This document shows positions 15,001-27,000 of a DNA stretch of 64,000 nucleotides, piece by piece (position 1 is the first letter of the stretch; each line of letters begins with the position of its first letter). The DNA comes from Verrucomicrobiota bacterium (GTDB taxonomy: Bacteria; Verrucomicrobiota; Verrucomicrobiia; Verrucomicrobiales; DEV007). A program made the position numbers and the translations under genes. Under the pieces are notes generated by a model. It did not search any database. It saw only the letters and a list, made by a program, of their open reading frames with translations, and had not been told where the DNA came from. The DNA is taken from contig JAHDID010000015.1 in the NCBI GenBank assembly GCA_020630975.1, positions 1-64,000 of the forward strand, read 5' to 3'.

Positions 15001-18000
15001 CCGCCCCGGGATCGATAGCAGAAGCCGTTCTAGCCCGCGAAAAGTTTCCATTGATCACAGAAGCATCGCCATCGAAGGAATCATCAATCAGAGGAATCGT
15101 TACATCGACTATCGTGTCGATCTCGACATCCTCGCCAGGCTGATTATGCTGCCCGCTGCCCGTGTGCGGATGAGAGTCGACACTGGTCACCACTGTCTTG
15201 TCGATCTCGGCGATAGCGCCGCGACTTTCGACAAAGGCTACGTCAGTAAGGAGACCATCGGGGTCTTCGCTGACGAAGTTGGTGATGGAATCGTCCTCGG
15301 CGGTGTAGAAATCCACCGTAGCTGTATTGGTTTCGCGTGTGTAGAGAGCACTCTCGACGCCAGCTGGATCCGCCGCATTCGACGAGTCGCCACGTACGGT
15401 CACATTGTAGGTTACCACCGCGATATTGGTCCCGTCGGTATTACCATTGCCACCAGCTAGCGAGAAATTGGTGAACTTAATCGCAAAGTCGCCAGTGCCT
15501 AGCGCACCAGTAACGGTGTAGTTAGCCGAGTCTACCTCTGTGCCGTCTCCCAAATGTATCTGTATACTCCCGGGATCGATCTCTCCTAAATTGGATTGGT
15601 CGGTCAGGTTGACCTCGAATACCTCGCTGCTGCCCGCATTCTCCACGACGATACCGAACTGTACCGTATCCCCATTGAAGACACCGCCGTTCAGCGCGGT
15701 CAGATCGCGATCGTAAGTGTCGCGCCAGCTATTCACATCAAGTGGTGAAGTTTCGTTGTGTAGCAGATCGGAGGTGATGGTATCGCCAACTGCAAAAGCT
15801 GCAGCCACGGTGCCGTCTGCAGGTGCCAAACTAGAGCTGGTTGGTCCCTCAGCTGTGACTAGCTCCTGAACTGTGATCTGGGTAGCGCTATCTATGCTGA
15901 CGATATTATAAACGCGATCATTATTGGCTGTGCCTGATATCGTGATCTGACCACCAGCTGAGTAGTCGGCAGTGAAGTCTCCCGCGTCTCTCGTAATGGT
16001 GTAGATATCTCCGGCGGCATCTGGAGTGACGCCGAAGGTCAGATTAGCGGTCTCGCTATCACGAGTCACATCTGCTGTGAACCCTGTGGTCGCAGAGTCG
16101 ACACTATCCGCACGCGTCACACTGAGCACGCCCTTGACTAGATTCACATCGAGATCAGGGGTGATCACCTCCAAGCCCTCGAAATCGTCATTCTGATACT
16201 CACGCACTTCGACATTGGTGCCGTCGTCGATGTTGTAATACGTCGCTGTCGCCCGGTTGACGATGTCGGCCTCGGTCGATACGACATCGGCAGTGATGAT
16301 CTCGCCTCCATCGAAGTCAAACCCGCTGGTAAAGGTGATAGCTCCCGTATCTTTATCGTAAGTCCAATCCGTATCGCGGACCTGAGGATGAGCGATGGTG
16401 ACTTGGGCGGTCGTCTCACCTGCAGGTAAAGTGAAAGCATAGTCACTCTGATCCGCCACACCCGCGATAGCCGGATGAGTCGTCTGAGTGCCGTCAGCCG
16501 TCTGAGTCACGATGACAATCGACTCGCCACCGACGAAAGTCGGCACGGCGAAGGAAATAGTATTAGTGCCGGTATTGTGAGTCCAATCAAAGGTCTCGTT
16601 GTACTCTTTGGTGATCACGATATTGGTATCGAGATCGTAGGCGGTCGGTAAAGTCGGTGTGTAGGCAGCGGAAGCTGCGACACCGGTAAAGACAACCTGC
16701 TCCGCAGCAGCTCCAGCGACGATATTATCATCTGACATCGCAGCCGCCGTGGCCGTATCGGCCAACGTCAAGGTGTAAGCGATCGTGACCACCTCGCCAG
16801 CGGCCAGATCGAATCCCGACACCTCGATCTCGCCCGGTGTCCCCGTATCGATGGTCGCCGTTACGGTAGTTCCATTACTATCCGTCACTGTCACGCCACT
16901 GATTGTCACATCGCTAGCTAGACCATTGTGCTGCAGGATGTCGTTCACAGTCAGATTGAAGGCATCGCCTGTGCTGCGATCACTATGAGAGACGCGGATC
17001 TCGTACGTCGAGCTCATGCCCGGAGCGATCAGATTGCCACTGGTGATGACCTTGTCGACGACTACGTCTGGGTTGACCACCTCGATATTGACCTGGCCAC
17101 TATTGAGAGTCTGAGTCGTGCCTTGTCCATCGACGAAGCTAGCCGATGCGGTATTGGTGAGAATAGCACCCTCCAAATTACCTGTCGGATTACCAGTTTC
17201 GGTACCCAGTGCCACACCATTGGTCGCTACACTATCGGCTGCGCCATTGCTATCAGCCACACCGCTGGCACCTGCGTCGCTTCCGTTGCTAAACGGATTG
17301 TAAGTCAAACCATTGAGCACCCTGGCTGCGACACGCACCACAAAGGCATCATTAGTCGTGTCATGAGTCACGGCACTCGGATTCGACACAATGCCGAAGT
17401 CCATCACCACATCCTGCCCCTCGATAGGAGTCGTCAGGGTGATGTCCGAGCCATTGATAGCCGTGTCACCATTGACCGACTGAATCGATGGCGTCGAGCC
17501 TCCAAAATCGCTCTGTAATAGACGCGAGTCTGCTCCACTAGTGATCACCTGTAGCCCGGTCACCTCTAGGCCCGCTGGCAGATGATCGGTTATCAGTAGA
17601 CCATTGGTCGCATTGCCGACCACACCCTCTGGCATGGTCACTAGAATGTCGTAGAAAACGGTCTCACCCGGAGTCAGATCAGTCGTGCCCGCATCGCCGA
17701 AAGTCCTAGTATAAGAAACCGTAGGCGTGTAACCGACGCTCGGCGCATCAGCGACATTTTCGGTAAAGGTGATGATACCATCGTTGTAATTGATATCTGC
17801 GATCTCGCGATCTACCTCAGCGGACACTGCAGCGGCAAATGAGCCCGGAACTAGATTGATCACGGTCACGTCATCAGCACCATTGGCATAGGAGCCGACG
17901 ATCGAGCCACTGCTGTCCTTGATCGTTCCATTGTCGAATGTCAGGGCGATGTCACTAGTGCCATCATTCACCACCAAGTCACCGCTGACGATATCGTCAG

Positions 18001-21000
18001 CATTGGTGATCCGGATCGTACCAGCAGCAGCGTCAACCGCACCGATGGTAGCCGTCACGTTCTCCTGGATCAAAGCACCGGTGCCGATCTCGGAGTAGGT
18101 CGTGCCATTCAGGTTCACCGATACCGTGCCCACCTCTAGTGCGGCATTCTCAGCGAATGAATCAAGCGTGGATACATTGATCTCTGCGCCCTCTAGCGTG
18201 GTGAGAGCGGGATCGGTAAACGCTACACCCTCGGCTGTGAATACCTGCCCCGTGTGATCTAACGATGTGTCATGGATTTGCTTATCCACTGCGATCGTCC
18301 GACCCTCTACGATCGCCTGATCGCTGAGGTCTGAGTCGGTCAACGGATCAGCTTCGTTACTACCACCCTCAGTAGCAGCATAGCTAGTGATCGTCGCATC
18401 GTTGCGCACTTCATCCAGCGCTTGGAAATTGTTACCAATGGTCATCTCGTAGGTGATGACCAGAATGTTCGATCCTGTGGTGTTATTCAGCGCCTCGTCC
18501 TCTCGATCGCGACCGGCCTCGAGCAAACCTGTCAATCCGTCGGAAGCCGAAAAGTCCCACTGCAGATCATCGGTAGCGGCATCGCCATCTGGATTCGGCG
18601 ATTGTACAAATGCGATAGAAGTGCCCGGGTCGTCGGCACGAAAGACATTGATATTCGCAACCGAACTGAGCGACGTGTCGCCAGAAGTGTTGATCAGTGA
18701 TAGCACATCAGACACCGTCACATCGAATGCCTCCGATGTTCCTTGGTTCTCGATGATGATGGCATAGGTCACCACATCGCCCGCGTCGACACCACCATTC
18801 TCAGATAGAAGGTCGCGATCCAGCTGAGCATTCCACGCCATATTCGGCGCGGCATTGCCATCGCCATCCACATCGTCCTGACCAGGGTGCAGCCAGGCAC
18901 TGGTGACCGTGCTCGGCAGCCCTGCTGCATTGAGATTAGCCGTCACATCAGCGGCCGAAGTATCCACCGTCGCTGTAAATGCTAGATCATCGAAAACACC
19001 GTCGGTGTTACCATCGTTATTAGCAGTGGTATCCTGAGTGAAAGTCTGTGGTGTGCCACTAGCAGGACTCACCGAGAGCACGCCTTTTACGATAGCCAAA
19101 TCGACATCTGGCCCGACGATCTCTAGAGTCGCCGCAGCGCTGTCTGTGTACTCGCGCACTTCTGGGTTAGAGCCCTGATCGGTATTGCCATCAGGGGCAT
19201 TGTTCGTATCACCGCGATCTGGCAGGCTGTACCAAGTGATATCGACTTTGTTCTCTACGTCGTTCTGCTCAGCATCTCCGAGGTTGTCGTTATTATTGAT
19301 CGCAGCCTCATTCGTTACATTCACCGCATAGGTGATGACTAGCTCCTCATCGAGAGGCAGATGGGCAAACGTCAGACTAAACTGGGCGTCGCCGTTGTTC
19401 CCATACGATGTTCCTTCGAGATCGTGTGAGGTCAGACCGTCGTTATCGAAATTCCAGCCGTCTTGGAAGGCTGCGAAGTCAAATGGAACCACGTCGCCAT
19501 CTGAGTTGTAACTAAACAATTCCGGAAGGTTGTAGGAACTGTTAGTATCCACCGTCGGCGCGACAAAGGCACCGCTAGTGTATAGCGTCAGCGGATTCCC
19601 CCCATTAAAAGAAGTGCCGGACGACTGAATGGTGAAACTTACCAGCTCTAACGTCTCTCCCAGAGTTAGAGAATCTGCCCCAAAATCCGTCGCCATAATG
19701 ATATCTTCGATCGATACATTATAGGCATCTGCTGTACTCTGATCATTGTGACTGACGGTGATCTGATAGCTCACTGGCTGATCGCGATTTACCTCATACT
19801 CATTGGCAGTGTAGTCGCGACCATCCTGAGTGTACGTAAAGGAATTCTCGAAATCCGCACCGAGCACTACCTTCTCGACATTTAGGCTAGGCTCGACGAT
19901 CTCGACATTCACCGCATCGGTGGTGAGCGTGATATCCTGCCCCTGGCCGGTACGATAGGTCGCATCGGCCGTATTGGTCATCAGCGAACCATTGAAATTG
20001 CCATCTGGGTCTCCTCCGGTCTCTTGATCGAATGAAGTTCCGTTCGTGGCTACGACCTCGGTGTCGGGACTATCTACCGTAGAGGTGGTATCTAGATCTG
20101 GCGATGTTCCGCTATCATCTCTCACGATGCCATTGCTACTTGGATCATACTCATAGCCATTGAGCACACGTGTCACCAGACGCAGCATAAAGGTATTGTT
20201 CTGATCGCTATCGACGGTGTCACTGGTATCACCCAAGGTATCGTCCTGCGGATCATCGGGAGTATTGACGAATCCATCGAGGAACTGAATCTGGATATTC
20301 TGCCCGCCGAAGATCCCATACGGCTCGTCAGCACCAGCAGCGTAGCCATGATCATTAGGGAAATTAAAAGGATCATTATCGCCGAGTTCATCATTGGCAT
20401 GAGTCCACTGCACATCGCGCTGCGAGTATACCGTATCGCCCACCACTAGATTGAAAGCCGGGTAAGCGATATCGATACGCTGGTTACCATCTCCAGCTTC
20501 TGCGACCAGCACATCCTGCTCGACGGTGATAGTGGTAGCTGTAACCGCTTCGATACGATAGCGCCCGCCATTTTCAGCATTGGTGAAGCCAGCCAGATCA
20601 ATGGTCTGACCGACTGCAAAGCCATCATCTAGGAAACTCCCAGTCGCACGAGTCAAGGTATTGGGAGCACTGGCACTGATGCCGATATCCCCAGTCGTCG
20701 CCAGCACGCTAAAGTCTGAATCCAGCAAGCCTTCGCTCTGAGACGCTTCAGTAACGATCTCGATATCCAGTAACTCTAGGCCTTCTGGCATGTAGTCAGT
20801 CACCACCAACTGCTCGGTGGTCCCCTCTGGTATGGTCACCACGATGCCGTACACGACCTCCTCACCCACCGCTACATCGTAGGAGCGATCCGGATTATTC
20901 GTGTTCGCCACTTGGTCGCTACCCACACCACGGGTAAACTGGTAGTCCACCTCGGCACGGAAGTTTTGGGTCTCACCCGTGTTTCGGTTCACATGGTTAT

Positions 21001-24000
21001 TGAAGTCCTGAACGATGGTCACATCGCCATTTGCATAATCCACTGTACCGACTAGACGGTCGTAGCTAATGTTGGCGAGACCATAATTGAAGCGACTACT
21101 AAAAGTGAAAGTCCCTGTGAAATCTGGATCCCGATCATCGACACCATTAAAGGCATTGTTGGTGAGATAATTGGGATTGGTATCTGGGCGATCGATCTCT
21201 CCAGTCTCATAGTCGATCGTCGCGTAGTAGGACGTGTAGGATGCGATGACGTCGCTGAGTGGCTTATTCGCCTCGACAAAAACGACCTCACCTGTCGCGT
21301 AATCGATATTCGCGACCACATTGTTGCTACTATCCACGAGCACCCCGGTGCCGGTATGAAAATCGGTGCCCGTACCAGCGACTCCACCAGCCGTGAGCGA
21401 TGGCACGTCAGTCAGAGTGCTGCTAACACCAGCACTGGTGATCTCCAGCGTGATCGATCCTGGAGCCAGAAATCGATCCATGTAAAAGGTACTAATTGAC
21501 TGATCATAAAAACCCTGACGCCCATCGACAGAACCGGGAGGCACGAGCGCATTGAAGTCAGAGATGATACCAGTGTTCTGATTGCGAATGCCGTAACCAC
21601 CGAACGGAATACCATAAATCTCGCGATCGACATTTTTCAGAATCAAACCCTCAGTCGTCGGGATATCCGTTGCCGTAGCACCGGCATTTTCTAATCCAGT
21701 CGCACTATCCACTACTACCTCCTCGTAGCTGGTGACATTGCGCACTGTGTTAGTCAGCGGGTCAGCTATCCGATCCCGCGTGCCCGAGCTTACCTCAAAG
21801 GTTCCTGGGACAACATTGATATGCCCTCCAGCACCGCCCCAGATAGTCGAGCCTAACACCGGCAGCCCCTGATCAGACGTCGAGCCATTGAATAAATGCG
21901 AGCCACCATGACCGACACTAGTCACCGTGTTGATGAGATTGCCTTCGCCATCGTCAACGATGTTGTAGGCAGCAGCCACATTGACGGTCGAAACGCGATT
22001 GCTGCTATCGGTAAACTGATAGTTGATCGCCTCAGGGAAATTAATATCAACACTGCCCGGAACGATACCGTCCTCAGTCAAAGAAAAGCTCTCCGTGTTA
22101 TTGAGATCGGTCAGATTGACACCGATGAGATCGGCCACCTCTTCGCCAAACTGATTGAACACTCCAGTGGTCTCATGCGATGAGCCTAGGATCACCTTGT
22201 CGATCTGCACATCGCGCCCCTCGATAGTTGCGATATCGGTCTCGCGCTCCCCAGCGATGAAGTTGCCGCCACCGTCACCAGAGGAATAGCTCTCCAGCGC
22301 CACTTGATTGGTCAGCTCCTCATCCGGCTGCCAGCTATCGGCTAGCTCAAGATCATAGGTGATGACGAGGACATTAGTTCCGTCCTCATTAGTGGGGAAT
22401 CCATTATCATACTCCTGGCCGAGTGTGTAGTCACGACCCGCCTGCAGGATACCCTCGCGACCATCGACAGCGAAGTCATTGAAGGTGATCTGAAAGGTAT
22501 TAGCAGTCGCATAAGTACTGCTCAGAGTGAGAGTCTCCACCGTGGAAAATTCGATCGTTCCTGCGGGGACGGTATTATCCGTAGCTGGATCTCCATCCAC
22601 ATCGTGAGCCGCATAGGTGATGGTACCGATCACCACACCATCGACATTCAGGAGATTGCCCTGGCCATCGTCGGTCACGTCTCCGTGAATAGCATCAGTA
22701 AAATTAACGGTTCCCGGCACGATCACCTCGCTATCTAAAGTCAAAACGATCGTCTCGCCATCGGCCGACAGCGGCCCTGTGAGCGTGCCATCGTTGACCG
22801 TTAGCGTATTAGCGGAATTCGCCACAGGCGTACCGACACGATCGTAGAATACCGAGTAAGTCGCTGTACTTGCCTCTACCGTAAACGATATCTCACCCGT
22901 CTGGTAATCAATCGAACCGAGCGGGATATTGCGGTCATTGACTAGGAAGCCATTACCCGCATCACTCAGTACCTGATTGCCACTAGAGAAAACCAGCACC
23001 GTACCTGGGAGGACCGTTCCGTTGAGAGTATCGGTAGCGGTCACCTTACCCGCATTCAGAGTCCCGGTGGCATTGATCAGACTATCATTAGTACCTAGAG
23101 CAGTCGTTACATCGAATGCCGTGTCTAAATTCCAGTTGATCGACAGGCGAATGTCCACCTCGCCACTGGAGTAATTGATCACACCCACTGTCGGATAAGT
23201 CGTGCCATCGATGGTCACATCGGTAGGCGTATTTGGAATCACGTCTGGAACAAAATCTCCCAGAGGATCCACCGCATAGAGATTGCCCTGCCCATCGTCT
23301 CGCACCGTTATGCTGATACCTTCTGGCAAGTCACCTGTCTCAGAGCCGACTATCAGCTCCACAGTATTTGGCACGACTTCGGTGTGATCCAGCTGAGTTC
23401 GGATATTACCATTGCGGATCCCATTGAGCGACTGCTCATCCTGCTGCAGAGCAGCATCTGTCCAAGTGATGTCGTCAGCCGCAAATCCGACATAGTCGCT
23501 AGGGATCGAGACCGCACCGGCTGTCCCACTCACATTGCCCTCAGCATCGAATGTCAGGCTAGATCCCAGTGTGACCACTCCAGTCCGATAGTCGATGAAA
23601 CCAATATTTAGCCCAGTGTGATCTTGGATATGGCCGTAGCCAGTCAAAACATCCTCGTCATTCCGTGTCTCGACATCGCGCAGCGTAGCATGGTATGGCT
23701 GCACCGGATCGCCGACCGGCACCACCTCGCCGGTATTCGACAGAGATATGAGCAGTGACTCTGGAAGAAACGCATCTCCCGGGATCGTAAAAGACGCCCC
23801 GTTGATGGCAGAAAAAGTAGCCGGATCGAGCAACGAACCATCCTGGTTCTGCACCGTGCCTGGAGTATACACCAGCGTGAAGTCAGCCTTGCTCACTTCG
23901 ATAGCCTGCCCACTAGCGGTAGCGCCGGAGAAATTGTCGCTTAGAACCAGAGTCGTATCATCGGTAATAGATTTTACCAAATAATTCACGCCTCCAATCT

Positions 24001-27000
24001 TAATCGTATCCCCCGCTGCGAAATCTGTCGTAAAGGCGGTACCAATGCCCGTGACAGTATCGGAGCCATTGGTCACATCGACCGTGCCAGTAGCAGCGGA
24101 AAAAGAGGCTTCATTCGTACCTAGCACCACATCCGAACCATTGATCGACTCAGCGCGCCCCTGTAGGATTTGGCCATCGCCGGTAGCGATCTGCAGATTC
24201 AGAGATGACAGATCGTAGCCTCCATTAGCATCCGTCGTATCGCTATCGACCAGTGTCGTCTGGCTGCGCTGGAGATTATCGGTAAGCGGGCCGTCGAATA
24301 ATGAATCGGTAAGCACCACATCATAGGCATCGCTACCGCCGATATTCTCGACAAAGATACCAAAGGTCGCGATATCGCCTGCATCAGCGTTGAAGACATT
24401 AGCATCGACGACGCTGGCCCACGAGTTCAAAATCGCATCGAGATTGTCAGTGGCGGGATCGAAATCATCCACGCCGTGTAGGAAAGCACTAGTGATACCA
24501 TCGCCGGCGAGCAGGTCGTTTACGTTCAGACCATCGGCAGTTAGGCCATTACCCACGCCACCGCCAGTAAAGGCAGCCCCCGGCCCACTGGTGCCAGCAG
24601 GAGTGATCTCGACAATACCTTTCCGTACATTCAGCTCAGGCCCGAGTAGCTCGACCGGAATGAAGGAACCATCGGTAGTGGTGATCTGCTCGGTATTATC
24701 AAACTCTAGCTGAGCTTCGTTAGTTAAGAATAGACCGTCGGCGAAGGCCTCGGTATTCACCTTCACCGTGAAAATGATATCAATCACCGCCCCCTCCAGG
24801 ACAGCCTCGTCATTACCATCGTCGGTCTCATTCCACGTACCGAAGTTCCAAGTGATCGTGTTGTTCGTCGTATCAAAATAGACCGTCCCAGCCTGATTAT
24901 TAGGATTGTCTCCATCTCCCTGATTCGCTAGGTCTGGATCGGGATCGAATTCCAGCTCGGTGTCGATCGGATTCCCATCGGCATCTACGATGCGGCTTGT
25001 GTCCACTCGATGATCAGGCCCATAAGCCCACTCGATAAATGATCCGCCGGCATTCTGGTCTTGAGACAGAAACGCATTCGGCAGTGTCGCATTGGTCGTG
25101 CCATCATAGTCAGCGATCTGCTGCACACCCTGCGGGTAGTCAGTCGCCAGATTGAAGACTGGGAAAGGCAGAAAATCATTGATCTGAATATCCTCACCGG
25201 AAGCATACGGCAATACCGTCTTGATCCGATAAGTCACCGTATCGCCAGTGCGTAGGATAGGGTTGTCGATCGAGCCATCCGGATCGCCTTCGTTCAGAGC
25301 GTCGGTCTGGTCCAGCACCGCTAGACCACCACCATTCTCGTCATTAAAAATACTGACTGCATCGGCTGGGTCATCGGACAGGTTATTGATCGCTACGATA
25401 TCTTTATCGATCGTCGCGGGCACGATACCCACATTGGCTCCATTGATACGGATATCGATACCATCCGGACCGTAAGTTTCCGGTAGCACAGCAATCACAT
25501 TGCCATCGCCATCGATAGGTCGGCCCTCCGCATCGAGATTGTCATGGATACCATCAGCATCGGCATCTCCGCTGAATGTCTGGATCTGATCCGCATTGAC
25601 ACTGGTGTAGTTCGACAGGGTATCAGTCAGGTCGACCGAGCTATCACTACCATCGACTGCGCCTTGGTCCTCGGAGACAAAGTTGGGCTGCACCTTGGCA
25701 TAGTAGACGATCGTAAACTTGGGCACCTCGGGTACATCCAAGACCAGATCACCAAAGGTCACCTCTTGATTGGCATCAATGGTGCTCGAATTGTAAAAAC
25801 GGTGATAACCACCTGGTGAATCGGCATTGATCAGACCAGGGTCATCCCCAGCGCCGCCCACACCAAACTCATTATTCACCTCATTGTCGCTGACGTTATA
25901 CGGATCAAACAATCCACCTGCAAAGTAATGGTAGAGATCCAGCTCGCCATCATTGTCCAAATCGAGACCATCGGCGCTACCATCGTTATTCACATCTAGA
26001 CCATTGAGAGACGTGATGTTCAGCTCGGCTCCATCGCTCTCGGTGCGGTAGTTACCACCCACACCGCCGAATAGCCCAGCCTCAGCCACACCATCAGCAT
26101 TGGTATCACCAGTCACCAGCACACCCGTACGATAGTTGAAAGTAATCGCCGCGCCATTGGCAGGCGGCGTATCGAATACCACATCCTGCCCGACGATCGA
26201 CACACCTGCCGTCTGAGCCACACCATTCACCAATACCTGTACCGTGGAGGTAGGCTCACTCAGCGCAAATGTAGTCGTTGCACCGTCACCAGTATGGCTA
26301 TCGCTAACAGCTTGGGAGAATACCCAGCGCATGTAGTTGGAGCCATCATCGGCATTCAGCGTCGCCGGATCGAAGTTCGCCACATTGCCGACGGCATTTC
26401 CATCGGCATCTTCCCATTGGTTCGTCACATCGTTATAGGTGAGATCGTTGAAAATCTCTGGATCTCCAAACGGCACCACTGCCAGAGCCTGTCCGGTGCT
26501 CTGGTTGAATTCCCCCAAGATTACCGAATCATCGCCTACACCCTTACTCTGGAGTGCGATGTAACTTTGGAAGGTCGACATCCCCTCGATGGTATTGTGG
26601 CCGCTTCCCCCGTTGATCTGTAGGCCGGCATCGGTGAAGTACTCCAGACCATCGCCCATCAGATCCTCGATCGATAGATTATCCAATGCCAGGAAGTCGG
26701 ACATATCAAAATTGATGGTGAACTCGACGATATCACCAGGGATCGCCTGCCCGCCTTCGCGAGTCACGGCATTACCATTCTCATCATAGATCGCCGTCAC
26801 ACCTTTTCCTGCACCAGCGCCACCGACTTCTGCACTAGTCAGGTCGGTATCGAGTCGGTAGTCGTCATGTGTCGGCAGATAGGTATCATTGTCGACCACA
26901 TCATTGCCATCGTGAGTGGCTGTGAGGATGGCGTTATTAAATACCTCCCCTTCATTTGGCGTGCCATCAGCACGGAATTCTGGCGCATAGGCCTCGTAGG

